From contig JACKNH010000011.1 in NCBI GenBank assembly GCA_024234975.1, positions 65,973 to 129,972 of the forward strand: a DNA stretch of 64,000 nt. Direction: 5' to 3'. A model generated the notes under the pieces. It did not search any database. It was not told the origin of the DNA and was given only the letters and a program-made list of their open reading frames with translations. Every line of letters begins with the position of its first letter. Position 1 is the stretch's first letter. Position numbers and translations under genes: made by a program. The DNA is from Gammaproteobacteria bacterium (GTDB lineage: Bacteria > Pseudomonadota > Gammaproteobacteria > Ga0077536). Shown piece after piece: positions 7,440 to 16,871 of the stretch.

Positions 7440-8876
7440 ATGCGCATAATAAAACGAATGGCTGCGGCTGCCGCAGTCACGGTTGTCTTGCAGGTCGCTC
7501 ACGCGCAGGACGGGACGCCGGCTTTGAGCGGGCTTGCCGCCTACGCCAAACGCATCGGCGAAACGCCGCGCAATGTCGCCGCCGCCGCTGCCGCCACGCG
7601 CGGGCTGAACCTGTGCAGTGGCCGTTGGCAGGGCGGACTTACCGACGAAATCATCGAACGAGACCTGAACGGGCGGGATCCTTCGCTTGGCAGCATTCCG
7701 AATGACTTCGTCACCGGGATCGACGAAATCGCACGCACGGTCTCCGTTACCTATGACGCGGACATGCCACCGCGGCACGTTGTCTGGCGGCCGGTGTTGG
7801 GTTGCGTGCAATTGCCGATCGGCGCGCCAATGGACGCCGCGCAATATCTGCCGCGAATCGATGTCGCTATCACGCCGCCGAACTTTGATGACCAGCCCTG
7901 GCCGATGGGTGATCGCAAGGCGACGGCGCGATTACCGCGTGGCCAACGCAAGGCGCTGGCGGATGTCGTGGATGCGGCATTCGATGGTACGACGTATGGC
8001 GGCGCCTCGTGGGCGGTGCTGGTGGTTGCCGACGGCAAAATCGTTGCCGAAAAATATGCTCGTGGCTTCGATATGCATATGGGTTCGCAGACCCACTCGG
8101 CTGCAAAGAGCTTCGCCGCCAGCGTGGTGGGCATCGCCAGTGGTCAGGGGCTGATCGACATTCACCAGCCCGGCCCGCTCACCGCCTGGCGCAAGCCCGG
8201 CGACCCGCGTGGTGCCATCACGCTCGAGCACTTGTTGCGCATGTCCAGCGGTTTGTATACCCAGGGCCATGGCAGCCCCTTGCAGAAGATTTACGCTCAG
8301 GGCGGAACGGTCGCCGACCTGGCGGCAACCAATGTGCTGGACAGCCAGCCGGGGACGCACTTTGTCTACAGCCCGCCGGATACCATGCTGGCGGTCAGGG
8401 CAGTACGCGAAGCAATACACGACGACCAGCGCTTTCTGCAATTCCCTTTTCGCGAGTTGTACTGGCGCATCGGCATGACGCGCACCTCGACGAACAGTGA
8501 ATGGAATGGCGACTTCCTGATGTCGGGTCAGACCTGGAGCAGCGCACGTGACTTTGCCCGTTTCGGCCTGCTGTATCTGAACGACGGCGTGTGGCAGGGC
8601 GAACGGATTCTGCCGCAAGGGTGGGTCGACTACGTGACCACCAGAGGACCTGCGCAACCGCCGCGCCCGCCGTACTACGGTGCGCAGTTCTGGTTGTACG
8701 GCGGTATGGCCGGTCTGCCGGACGATGCCTTCAGCCCCAGTGGCGGTCAGGGTCACTACGCGATGGTCATACGTTCACGCAATGTCGTTATCGTGCGACG
8801 CGGCTTCGATCTGCCGGGTGAAAACTTCGATATCACCCGATTCTGCGCCGACGTGCTGTCCGTACTGAAGCGTTGA
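7440..8876 (+). CDS. Secreted beta-lactamase-fold serine hydrolase
   Basis: This 478-residue protein has a GGGGGAGCGGG ribosome binding site and a Sec leader (MRIIKRMAAAAAVTVVLQVA, HAQ). A class C beta-lactamase/6-aminohexanoate-hydrolase-type domain spans about residues 160-475. The nucleophile motif SAAK is at 220-223 (THSAAKSFAASVVGIASGQG). The second motif is YSP at 310-312 in place of YxN, and GGQGHYAM near residue 436 fits the third, HxG-like motif. Sequences of this type are usually esterases, amidases or oligomer hydrolases and rarely true beta-lactamases. The N-terminal 140 residues carry no motif that I recognise. It follows the MgtE gene by 22 bases. Confidence 0.82.
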   Translation: MRIIKRMAAAAAVTVVLQVAHAQDGTPALSGLAAYAKRIGETPRNVAAAAAATRGLNLCSGRWQGGLTDEIIERDLNGRDPSLGSIPNDFVTGIDEIARTVSVTYDADMPPRHVVWRPVLGCVQLPIGAPMDAAQYLPRIDVAITPPNFDDQPWPMGDRKATARLPRGQRKALADVVDAAFDGTTYGGASWAVLVVADGKIVAEKYARGFDMHMGSQTHSAAKSFAASVVGIASGQGLIDIHQPGPLTAWRKPGDPRGAITLEHLLRMSSGLYTQGHGSPLQKIYAQGGTVADLAATNVLDSQPGTHFVYSPPDTMLAVRAVREAIHDDQRFLQFPFRELYWRIGMTRTSTNSEWNGDFLMSGQTWSSARDFARFGLLYLNDGVWQGERILPQGWVDYVTTRGPAQPPRPPYYGAQFWLYGGMAGLPDDAFSPSGGQGHYAMVIRSRNVVIVRRGFDLPGENFDITRFCADVLSVLKR

Positions 8877-9034
8877 TGAAAAGCAGTTATTGCTGACGGC
8901 AGACCCGGCTGGATCTTACCGGTCAGCCATTTCACCGGGGGTGACGCTCCCATGGAATGGATGCGGCGTTTTTGCGTTTAATCACAGCGCGGTTCATTAT
9001 TGCCCAACGCAATCCACGACGACTATTCGACGCC

Positions 9035-9766
9035 ATGTCACGCGCGGCAAAACCTTCCGATAAGAAGAATTCGAACGAGTCCAAGGAGCGCATTCACGGC
9101 AGCATCGCGCGCCAGCTCGGCGTTGCAATCGTCTCGGGCAAGCTCAAGCCCGGCGACACGCTGGACAATGAAATCGATTCCAGTGAGCAGCTTGAAGTGT
9201 CCCGCACGGCTTACCGCGAAGCGGTGCGGATTCTGGCCGCCAAGGGGCTTGTTGCCAGCCGTCCCAAGTTGGGCACCAGAATCAACGACAGGAGCAACTG
9301 GCAGTTGCTCGATCCGGATGTGTTGTCGTGGTTTTTCGAAAGCCAGCCCAGCCAGGATTTTATTGTCGGCTTGTTTGAGCTGCGGATGATTATCGAACCT
9401 GCCGCCGCTGCGTTTGCGGCGGAACGCCGGACGCAGGCAGATCTCGCGGTGATGCGCGAGGCGCTGCTGAACATGGAGCGGTTCGGGCTTGCGGATGCGG
9501 AAGGGCAGAGTGCCGACCGGGATTTCCATGACGCCATTCTCGCCGCTACCCGAAACCCGGTGCTGGTATCGCTGACCAGCAGTATCGGCGCCGCGGTACG
9601 TTGGACGACCATTTTCAAACAGCGCAAACGCAAGCTTCCGCGCAACCCATTGGTTGATCACTGGCGCGTGTTCGATGCCATTGCCGCCGGTGGCGCTGAC
9701 GCCGCGCGGGCAGCGATGGAGGAACTCGTCACCCTTGCGCTGGAAGATACCCGCCGCGCGATGTAG
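9035..9766 (+). CDS. FadR-subfamily GntR transcriptional regulator
   Basis: The start at 9035 gives 243 residues; the frame opens at 8957 but the added residues are not family-like. A winged helix-turn-helix (about residues 20-90) contains SRTAYREAVRILAAKGLV and the wing ASRPKLGTRI. An FCD ligand-binding domain follows, with an Arg/Glu-rich helix start (FELRMIIEPAAA) and the DRDFHDAI segment that supplies a metal or ligand contact. Regulators of this group usually respond to sugar acids or other organic acids. Its target is not certain; the TonB-dependent receptor gene downstream, which is convergent and has a dyad in its own promoter region, is a candidate. Confidence 0.85.
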   Translation: MSRAAKPSDKKNSNESKERIHGSIARQLGVAIVSGKLKPGDTLDNEIDSSEQLEVSRTAYREAVRILAAKGLVASRPKLGTRINDRSNWQLLDPDVLSWFFESQPSQDFIVGLFELRMIIEPAAAAFAAERRTQADLAVMREALLNMERFGLADAEGQSADRDFHDAILAATRNPVLVSLTSSIGAAVRWTTIFKQRKRKLPRNPLVDHWRVFDAIAAGGADAARAAMEELVTLALEDTRRAM

Positions 9767-9957
9767 CCGGGCTACTGCTCGCGGCGGGGCCTTGCAGGTT
9801 TTCGAGCGCATCGAACCTACCCGACCGGCACGTCCCCCGGTGTCTGGCTCGAGCTAGCTGCATCAATTCCTGTCTTTCAGAAAACTCAAACAAAACTGGA
9901 TGAATCCTGGCTGAAAAACGCCGGGTGGGGCAAATCCATGCAGAACAATCGAGGGAC

Positions 9958-9988
9958 AAAAAAAAATGGAGGGCCGAAGCCCTCCATT
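9958..9988 (-). terminator. Rho-independent terminator of the TonB-dependent receptor gene
   Basis: AATGGAGGGC and GCCCTCCATT form a 10 bp stem. On the minus strand the loop is TTCG and the stem is followed by a T run (the A run at 9958-9966 on the plus strand). It lies 26 bases after the receptor stop codon. Confidence 0.9.
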
Positions 9989-10014
9989 CAACGTACCACG
10001 ATACTGAACAACTA

Positions 10015-12558
10015 TCAGAAGCGGGCTTTCAGCGTAATGCCGTATTCACGCGGACGGTCGACAGTTGCGAAGTCGAACTGCCAGATACCGTGCATGAAAC
10101 CCGAGTTGAAGTTGTAGGTGTCGGTGATGTTGTTCGCCCACACGCTGATTTCGTAGTTGTCGTCGCTCGGCGTCCAGATCAGGCGCGCATTGTGCTGCCA
10201 GTTGTCGCCTGCTTCGGTCTCGTTCTGCAGACCCTGGAAGTCCTGGCGCAGTTCCAGCGTGGATGCACGCCAGTAGCCGCTCCAGTAGTTTGCCTGCCAA
10301 CGGGCCAACAGCGAGCCACCGAACACGTTATCCCACTCGTACTGGGCACTGAACATCAAGGTGCGCTTCGGAGCACGGGCAAACGCGGAGTCGATCGGCA
10401 GCGGAGCGCCCGGGTTGATGCTGATGTACTTGGTCTTCAGCAAGCCGATGTTCGAATTCAGCGTCAGCCGGTCGATCGGCAACCAGGTGAACTCGAACTC
10501 GATGCCCTCGGCGCGGCCGTCTGCGGTGTTCTGCAGAACCAGCTCGGTCGCTTCCTGGCCAGTGACGCGGTCGATGACGGTACCCAGGTACTGAATACCG
10601 TTCCAGTCGGTACGAAAAGCCGTGACGTTAGCACGCAGGCTGCCGTCCAACAGGTCGGCGCGAACGCCGATTTCCCAGTTCTCGATACGTTCCGGATCGT
10701 ACTGGATGCTGATCGGACCCAGGTTGTCTTCGTACTGCGAGATACCACCCGAGTTGAAGCCTTCGCTGTAGCCACCGTAGACCATGATATCGCGGCTGAT
10801 GTCATAGGTCGTGGCGAAACGCCAGGTGTTGGCGGTGAAGCTCAGCGGGTCGCGTACGTCGACCGGGCCACCGACCGCCATCGCGCGGCTGGCAAACAAC
10901 GTGTCGAGCTGGATCGGACGGGCTTCGGTCAGACCGGCTGCGATGTTCTGAGCCAACTTGGCCGGCGTCATACGAATCGCCGTATTGTCCTGCTTGTGAT
11001 GACGGTAGCCGGCAGTCACATCCCAGGCATCGGTGATGTTGAAGGTCAGTTCGCCGAAGAACGCGTCGCCCTTCTGCTGCTGGCCATTCAGACGGTCCGA
11101 GGTGACACCGCCGCCGGGGCCGGCGAAGGCGCCGATCCAGCCGTTGCCACCCGCCCAGTCACAGGGATACGGCCAGTCTGCCGCGGTGGTGTTGCCGGTG
11201 ATCGGTACACCCAGCCAGTTGTTCTGCCCCGTGAAGTCACGACCAACATCGGCCGGCGAACGTTGGCAGGCCGGGCTGGCCAGCACATCTGCATAATCCA
11301 GGGTCTGAATGGTGCCGGAGTTGGGCGCTGCCAGCGTCCAGTCCTGCATCGTCCATTCGACGCTGCGGTTGCGCAGTTCCTGCTTCCAATGGTAGTAGCC
11401 GAGGGTGTAGGTCAGGCGCTGATCAAAGAAGTCGCCGGTGATTTGAACTTCGTGACTCTGCAGGTCCAGGCGCGAAGTGTCGTAGTTGACGAAGAAGTTG
11501 TACGCCGAACCGCCCCAGTCGTTGTAAATCGATGCGTCGACCGAGCTATCACCGAACATGTATTTGATGTGGTGATTCTCGTAGAAGTCCCAGTCTGCAT
11601 GGAACGTTGTCTGGCGCAGGTACTGTTCGTTAGGCGAGGTTGATGCGGACCAGCTTTCGTATTCGCCCAGCATGCCGCCCGGATAGCCTGCCACTGAAGA
11701 CATCGGGTTGAAGCCAACGCCGCCGGCAGCAAGGCTGGCGATGTCGTGAGCTTCGGCGATACCTACCTGGTAACCATGGAAGTAAGCGACGTTGAAGTCG
11801 ATACGGGCCTGTACACGGGCCTGGCGGCCAACCTGGTCATCACGCTGATGAATCAGGCGGAAGGACAAGGTGTCGGTCGGTTCCCAAAGGATATCGCCAC
11901 GCATCGTGGTGCTATCCATCTTGCCGCCTTTTTCACCTGTCGTCAGGCTCTTGACCCAGCCACCTTCGGAGTATTTGCCGAGGGTCCACTTGGTCTTCAA
12001 TGTATCGGTGATCGGCAGATCGATGGATGCCATGACATCACGGCGTTCGAGGTTGCCGATGCCAAGGTTGACGCTGACGCCGAATTCATCGGCTGGCGCC
12101 TTGGAATGGATATGGATCGAGCCGCCGGTGGAATCGCGGCCGTACAACGTGCCCTGCGGCCCACGCAGAACTTCGATGCGATCAAGGTCAACGAATTCAC
12201 GCGTCAGCAAACCGTTGTTGGAAACCTGCCAGATGCCATCGAGATACACACCGACATTCGGAATGCCGCGCATGTAGAACAGACCGCTGGTGGTACCGCC
12301 GTTGCCGCCGGCGATGAGCACGTTCGGGACAACACCGGTCAAGTCTTCGACGTTTTCGATGTTCTGGTGCTCAAGGGATTCCGCGGTGATCGCGGTGACG
12401 GCGAGAGGAACATCCTGCACGTCTGTAGCGTGGCGCGTGGCGGTAATAATGACTTCTTCGAGGCCGGATGCATTCTGCGCGGATGCGGTTCCGACGCTGA
12501 AACCTGCTTGAACGGCAATTGCGGACAAGACCGCAAGCCTCATTTTGGAAAGCTTCAT
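10015..12558 (-). CDS. TonB-dependent outer-membrane receptor
   Basis: This 847-residue protein has an AGGGGGAG ribosome binding site and a Sec leader ending ASAQ. A TonB-box-like EEVIITATR follows at about residue 33. The plug domain (about 45-150) ends with the conserved RIEVLRGPQGTLYGR and STGGSIHI blocks. The rest is the 22-strand barrel rich in aromatic alternation, including the MVYGGYSEGFNSGG segment typical of the sphingomonad/caulobacterial catechol- and glycan-type receptors. The C-terminus ends in Phe (KARF), as outer-membrane barrels do. The ligand is unknown; no siderophore or glycan enzymes lie beside it. A long antisense frame on the plus strand is a codon-bias shadow. Confidence 0.92.
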   Translation of the reverse strand: MKLSKMRLAVLSAIAVQAGFSVGTASAQNASGLEEVIITATRHATDVQDVPLAVTAITAESLEHQNIENVEDLTGVVPNVLIAGGNGGTTSGLFYMRGIPNVGVYLDGIWQVSNNGLLTREFVDLDRIEVLRGPQGTLYGRDSTGGSIHIHSKAPADEFGVSVNLGIGNLERRDVMASIDLPITDTLKTKWTLGKYSEGGWVKSLTTGEKGGKMDSTTMRGDILWEPTDTLSFRLIHQRDDQVGRQARVQARIDFNVAYFHGYQVGIAEAHDIASLAAGGVGFNPMSSVAGYPGGMLGEYESWSASTSPNEQYLRQTTFHADWDFYENHHIKYMFGDSSVDASIYNDWGGSAYNFFVNYDTSRLDLQSHEVQITGDFFDQRLTYTLGYYHWKQELRNRSVEWTMQDWTLAAPNSGTIQTLDYADVLASPACQRSPADVGRDFTGQNNWLGVPITGNTTAADWPYPCDWAGGNGWIGAFAGPGGGVTSDRLNGQQQKGDAFFGELTFNITDAWDVTAGYRHHKQDNTAIRMTPAKLAQNIAAGLTEARPIQLDTLFASRAMAVGGPVDVRDPLSFTANTWRFATTYDISRDIMVYGGYSEGFNSGGISQYEDNLGPISIQYDPERIENWEIGVRADLLDGSLRANVTAFRTDWNGIQYLGTVIDRVTGQEATELVLQNTADGRAEGIEFEFTWLPIDRLTLNSNIGLLKTKYISINPGAPLPIDSAFARAPKRTLMFSAQYEWDNVFGGSLLARWQANYWSGYWRASTLELRQDFQGLQNETEAGDNWQHNARLIWTPSDDNYEISVWANNITDTYNFNSGFMHGIWQFDFATVDRPREYGITLKARF

Positions 12559-12883
12559 GTACTCCCCCTAATAAGTGGAATGAATAACAAGGTTGCCCTG
12601 TTGTCCGCCGAATCACGCGACGTGATTTTTAAGACAATTTGCCTACCCCATGACCGAACTTTTAGGCAATTGCAAAACAACGCGACCCTTTTTAACGATT
12701 CACTTAACAACAGTCAACAGGGGAATCCATTAGTTTTGACGTGGGAATACGGCGACCAAGTGTGGGAAAGTCGTTTGTGGGAGATTTACAACAAAGGCGC
12801 TTGTCGCACGACTTGAAACGGAAGCGCGACAACTGTCTGGCATGCGGTGGTGCAGCAACTTCAGATGAAAACCTTCCGCCGTG
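12559..12883 (-). promoter_or_regulatory. Upstream region of the receptor gene with two dyads
   Basis: This stretch of 325 bases has no gene. AATCACG (12611-12617) and CGTGATT (12621-12627) form a perfect 7 bp dyad around CGA, a shape typical of a dimeric repressor site. A wider dyad, TTGCCTA (12639-12645) and TAGGCAA (12663-12669), lies just upstream. Both could control the receptor. The bound regulator is unknown. Confidence 0.45.
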
Positions 12884-13753
12884 TCATTCGTCGTCGAAAA
12901 CAACGAGTGCGCGAATCTCAATACTATTGCGCGGTACTGCGGTGGCGCCTGCGTCGGGTACGTCCGCTGCGCCATGGGCAGTCCGCCGAAAGCCCGGTCC
13001 TGCTGCGGGATCGAACGTGGAAAAGACGAGAGCTTCGCCAGGTTCCATCGTCGGAAAGTAACACCACTTCTGCGCCGGGTTTTCGCGCACGAACGTGATG
13101 CGGAAATCCGCACCGTCCGCCTCGCGCGCCAGAATTTCGGAGCGCTCTTTGGCGGAATCATCAAAAAATCCGCAACCTTCGACAATGTCCTCAACGGCCA
13201 GCGTGGTGTTATCACACAAGCACAGCGTGCAATCCTGCGGTGGCGGCGACAACATCTGCCAGTAGTTGAATATGCGCCAGCGCTTTGGTTCCTTGTGGCC
13301 GAGCCGTTGGGCCAGCGTGTGCATTGCCTGTTCGGCCACGGGCTGCCGTGACATCAATCCGTAAGCGAAATTCCCTGGCAGGTCACTGTGAACCGCACGC
13401 GCGGGCGCGGCGATGGATGTGCCTCGCGAATTTTCATGTGCTTCGGAATATCGGATGTTCGGGCCGGCGAAGAGCACGGCCCAATTGCCGCCAGTGTGTC
13501 GCAGGACGGTTCGTTCAACGGCAGGTTTCCACGTGCTTTCGATTTGCGCGATGTCGCTGTAATCAAGCGCTGGACACTCCAGGCGGGTGAGTATGAAACC
13601 CTCGCGGTCGAGACTGAAATCAGCGGCCTGCGCCCGCACATCATGCAGCTCAATTTTCGCGGATCGCTGTTGCGTCCCGGTCCAGCCGTAATCGAGGATG
13701 AATTTGACTCTGCCATCTTCCCCGGGGGTCACGAAATTCAGCGTTGATTGCAT
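12884..13753 (-). CDS. CmcJ/NvfI-like oxidoreductase
   Basis: This 289-residue protein resembles the CmcJ/NvfI/AsaB group, proteins of non-heme-iron oxygenase or desaturase type first known from antibiotic and fungal metabolite pathways. The visible hallmarks are RWRIFNYWQMLSPPPQDCTL, LCLCDNTTL, CYFPTMEPGEALVFSTFD, RRTAHGAADVP and the terminal RNSIEIRALVVF. The His in TAHGA and the Arg in IEIRALV are the residues usually conserved there. There is no signal peptide, so it acts in the cytoplasm. It stands alone on the minus strand between the receptor and the HPP gene. The substrate cannot be inferred from its neighbours. Confidence 0.7.
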   Translation of the reverse strand: MQSTLNFVTPGEDGRVKFILDYGWTGTQQRSAKIELHDVRAQAADFSLDREGFILTRLECPALDYSDIAQIESTWKPAVERTVLRHTGGNWAVLFAGPNIRYSEAHENSRGTSIAAPARAVHSDLPGNFAYGLMSRQPVAEQAMHTLAQRLGHKEPKRWRIFNYWQMLSPPPQDCTLCLCDNTTLAVEDIVEGCGFFDDSAKERSEILAREADGADFRITFVRENPAQKWCYFPTMEPGEALVFSTFDPAAGPGFRRTAHGAADVPDAGATAVPRNSIEIRALVVFDDE

Positions 13754-14031
13754 GGCGGGTTCCGAAACAGTCTGCGAGTGAACGGGCTTGGCGCTCGAAA
13801 TTATAGCAGTGATAAATTTCGTCGGCGAAGTGCTTCTGCCCAGCCGAGCATCGTGTGGATGCTCACAATCGAATCTGCGGCGTTTGATGGTGGTGCGCAG
13901 TCAGAATCGAAACCGCGCGTTATTGATCAATTGCGGAGCCGACAGTTAGCCGAAGACGGCGACAACAGCTGTCAAACGTCTGGACGCATTTAGGTGCCGG
14001 GGAATACCGACATTTGTCCAGCAGCATCCGG

Positions 14032-14953
14032 TTACCCCCGGTTTACAACCACCTCACGGGCCGCCCATTGGGCGAATTCATACCGTGTGCAGATGTCAGC
14101 GCTGTTGCGAGACGTTCCCTCGACAACCCGGTAAATGACCATGTCGTGGCGCGGATTGGTGGATGTGGATTCGTCGATTATCTGCCGTACCGACCACTCC
14201 GAACCCAGTTTACCGTTGGTGTAGTAATGGCCGAGGACGATTTGCTGGGGTGTCATCTTGACGCTTTCAGCGTGCTGTAATGCCAAAGTGATCAGCCGTT
14301 GCAAGTCCTCCGTCGTGAAATCCACGATGGTGTTCATGTCCGCCATGGCCTGCTCGATGAACTCCTTATCAACCGTTCGGGCAGGATTTGCTGCGTTGGT
14401 CGCCGCGGTGAATCGCATCAGGCTTGCCGGGTAACGCCGCCACGGGAAGAAAGAATTGAATACCACCGCGACGATGAATATCGTCACCACATTCAGCAGC
14501 ACGGGCGCGACGATGTAGTAGTACCAGGGCATGCACGTCGGCGCCGCCGATGACGGCCGCCAAGGCTGTCGCGCCGCCCGGCGGATGAATGCAGCTCAGC
14601 ACATGCATGGCGCCGATGGCGAGACCAACGGCCAAGCCGGCCGCAAGCATCGGGTCGGGGACCAACTTGTAACAGGTGACACCGATGGCTGCGGAAATCA
14701 CATTGCCGCCGAGCAGCGCCCACGGTTGCGACAACCTGCCATGCGGAACCGCGAATAACAGCACGGTGGCCGCGCCCATGGATGGCGCGATGATGGCAGT
14801 GCCCTGGGCGCCGGCGGTCTTGTAGGTGATCAGGGAGATGACGAACAGGCTGAGCACGCCACCCAGGGTGGCAACAACCTTTTCCGCGCTACTGACATTC
14901 TCGTGTTCGATGCCTAAAAACCGGCGTAGCGAGTGCAGCCACGGGCGTAGCAT
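14032..14953 (-). pseudogene. HPP-family membrane protein with a frameshift
   Basis: Two overlapping frames encode the two halves of one HPP-family protein. The first half, from ATG 14953, runs through the signature CIHPPGGATALAAVIGGADV and HAL, then loses family similarity. The second half, in another frame from about 14532, resumes with YYYIVAPVLLNVVTIFIV and FFPWRRYPASLM, the last membrane segment of HPP proteins, and continues with about 120 soluble residues. In relatives HAL is followed directly by the YxF/xxxPVLLN segment, so a shift of one or two bases lies near 14525-14540, next to a TAC-TAC-TAC run. HPP proteins are four-helix inner-membrane proteins; some act in nitrite transport. 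The shift may be a true inactivation, a sequencing error or, less likely, a recoding site. Confidence 0.7.
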
Positions 14954-15127
14954 GGCGGAGGCCCCCAGGTGGAAAGCTGGAAAATATCGCCTGGCAGCCT
15001 GCGAGGCAAATCCCGGCAGGGTTGTTCTGATTCGGTCCGATCGGTTGAGCCAGCACCTTTTAATCAACAGACGATCGGAATACCTCGCTATGGAGAGCGT
15101 CGCAAACGTAACGTGCCAGCGGAAACC

Positions 15128-15469
15128 CTAGTCCTTGTAGTTCTCGTAAAAGACATAGGACGTCGAATAATCGCTGATTTCGAAGTAGACGCGCTTTTCG
15201 CCCGGATCCTGCAGAAAATTGAAATTTTCGTCGACCACGCCGTAGCCGAAGCGATAGGCGCGGGGGACGCCATCCTGCGTACCGGAACCCGTCGTCACCT
15301 TGTCGATCTTGATGAAGCGCATGACCAGTTTTTCACCGGCATAGATATCCAGTACACCGTTGGTGCCCGTCCAGTTTTGAATACCGCGTTGCAAGCGGTT
15401 CTGTTGTTCCTGCGTACATCCGCCCAGCATTAACGCGGCGGCGGCAATTATCATCAATCCTTTTCGCAT
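15128..15469 (-). CDS. Small lipoprotein of unknown function
   Basis: This 113-residue protein starts at 15469 behind GGGAGGAC. The leader MRKGLMIIAAAALMLGGC has a clear lipobox (LGGC). The mature part contains GTNGVLDIYAGEKLVMRFIK, a DGVPRAYRFGYG segment and ends EISDYSTSYVFYENYKD. The many Tyr residues and short strands suggest a small beta-rich periplasmic domain. No family is recognised beyond this. It has its own ribosome binding site and lies about 170 bases upstream, in transcription order, of the HPP gene. Confidence 0.75.
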   Translation of the reverse strand: MRKGLMIIAAAALMLGGCTQEQQNRLQRGIQNWTGTNGVLDIYAGEKLVMRFIKIDKVTTGSGTQDGVPRAYRFGYGVVDENFNFLQDPGEKRVYFEISDYSTSYVFYENYKD

Positions 15470-15848
15470 GGTGTCCTCCCGGGGAACGTCTAATCGCGGC
15501 ATGCGCACGATCCTGCAATCCATATGGGTCTTATGCAACATTGAATATGGTGAGTTGGAGTATCTACAAACTCTGATTCCCGCGAGTTGGCGCATTGGCA
15601 GCCGACCATCGGGCGCAGGTTCGGAACCGCCAGCGTGGCTTGGCAGTGAGACGATTCCCGACGAATGGCCAGACTGTATTGGAGAGGGGGTGATATCCGG
15701 GGGCAATTACCGGCGCGGTACATGGGGGTGGCCGCCGGGTACGCCGTAGCTCGAGAGTTGATGCGGTCAGACGCCACGTGGGCATATAAAACTGATGCTC
15801 AAATTTTTAAAGCGTATCGTAATCTCTGGGACAGCCAAGCGATAAAGA
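15470..15848. other. Gene-poor junction between core genome and AT-rich island
   Basis: I see no convincing gene in these 379 bases; the short open frames are not protein-like. Base composition drops from GC-rich to AT-rich near 15770, which marks the left side of the accessory island. No copy of the tRNA-Ala 3' end (a possible attL) is visible here. Confidence 0.5.
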
Positions 15849-16532
15849 ATGAGCTTTGAGATGAATAGAGCAACAAAGGCTATATTGGTCCTCTTCGCGA
15901 TTACAGGAATGTGTGAGGCGGATACTTTGAATTCGAAGCATTCTGAGGGACTGCAGCTATCCCTGGAAGTTATTGAAGTCACCGATTCGTGTGTGGTTTT
16001 CCCATATCAATTGTTTGATGAGACGATTGAAGGAATCAGGTCATTCAGATTTGAGGTGCGCGTTAGCCTGCAGGGTTCAATGCAACACGCAATAAAAATT
16101 CTGAAAGATATTGCTGTTTCATCACCGTTGTTCATTAACGTAACTGATGAAAATGGTGACACAACTACGAGAGCTTCATTTAAATTGGTGAATTACGGAG
16201 GGGTAAAACGCGATGATTTTTTTGAGTTGCACCCCGGCCAGACCGTAACTTTTGTGAAATGTGGTGACATCGTGCGACGACGTATCTACGAGGATAGTGA
16301 GGGTGAATATGCTTTAGGTCGCGAAGGTATATATTTCGAAAATGGTGGCAGTTTTTCACAGGCAATCCCGTCGAGCGGGATCGCGAATCTAGAGGTTACA
16401 TATTCTATAAGCGAAAGCAGAGCTAAAGATTTTTCGGAAGAGTTCGGTCTATCGAATTTATGGCACGGTAAAATTGTCGCTGAAAATTATCGACTTGATC
16501 TCGGGAGTAGTGAAACAACAATAGAAAACTGA
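15849..16532 (+). CDS. Secreted protein of unknown function, 3' end cut by IS3
   Basis: This 227-residue product could also start at 15861. The leader MNRATKAILVLFAITGMCEA looks like a Sec signal peptide. The rest is a beta-rich protein of no known family, with two Cys (DSCVVF and VKCGD) that could pair in the periplasm. Codon use is AT-rich and unlike the flanks. The stop codon TGA (16530-16532) is the first triplet of the left inverted repeat of the IS element. Past the right end of the IS the same frame continues for 11 more codons to a TGA at 17777-17779, so the original protein was slightly longer. The gene probably formed a pair with the lipoprotein gene now at 17808. Confidence 0.65.
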   Translation: MSFEMNRATKAILVLFAITGMCEADTLNSKHSEGLQLSLEVIEVTDSCVVFPYQLFDETIEGIRSFRFEVRVSLQGSMQHAIKILKDIAVSSPLFINVTDENGDTTTRASFKLVNYGGVKRDDFFELHPGQTVTFVKCGDIVRRRIYEDSEGEYALGREGIYFENGGSFSQAIPSSGIANLEVTYSISESRAKDFSEEFGLSNLWHGKIVAENYRLDLGSSETTIEN

Positions 16533-16604
16533 GGGGCTCCCCAAAAACAGCAGCATTTCGATCGAGAATTTTTGGTGATATTTTGACCAGAAAGGACGTC
16601 GAAC

Positions 16605-16871
16605 ATGAAACGCAAACGATACACGGTCGAGCAGATCGTCGCGGCGGTAAAACAGCATGAGCTTGGGACGACGGCGGGAGACATCATCCGCAAGCTCGGG
16701 ATCGCGGAGGCTACGTTTTACCGCTGGAAGCAACAGTACGGTGGTCTCGAGCCGAGCCAGGTGCGAGAGTTGAAGCAACTTCGTGAAGAGAATGCGAAGC
16801 TCAAGAAGCTGGTCGCGGATTTGAGCCTGGACAAGGTGATGCTGCAGGACATTGCCGCAAAAAAATGGTGA
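16605..16871 (+). CDS. IS3-family OrfA (DNA-binding part of transposase)
   Basis: The 88 residues contain a helix-turn-helix (TAGDIIRKLGIAEATFYRWK, residues about 21-42) followed by the leucine-zipper-like segment VRELKQLREENAKLKKLVAD used for multimerisation. This is the standard OrfA layout of IS3 elements. It ends in the A7 slippery run that shifts ribosomes into orfB, so it makes both free OrfA and the N-terminal part of the OrfAB transposase. Confidence 0.92.
   Translation: MKRKRYTVEQIVAAVKQHELGTTAGDIIRKLGIAEATFYRWKQQYGGLEPSQVRELKQLREENAKLKKLVADLSLDKVMLQDIAAKKW
16859..16865 (+). promoter_or_regulatory. A7 slippery site for -1 frameshifting
   Basis: Seven adenines read A AAA AAA in the orfA frame lie directly before the orfA stop (TGG TGA). 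A -1 slip here continues into orfB, whose own ATG uses the last A. This is the known IS3 mechanism for making the OrfAB fusion. Confidence 0.75.

Noticed and set aside
9925..11643. Long plus-strand open frame of 572 codons opposite the TonB-dependent receptor gene
   Set aside because: It is antisense to a clear gene, has no family features and no ribosome binding site; its length comes from the GC-rich codon use of the receptor.
15468..15785. Short open frames on both strands at the left edge of the island
   Set aside because: No ribosome binding site, no recognisable protein pattern, and composition changes inside them.
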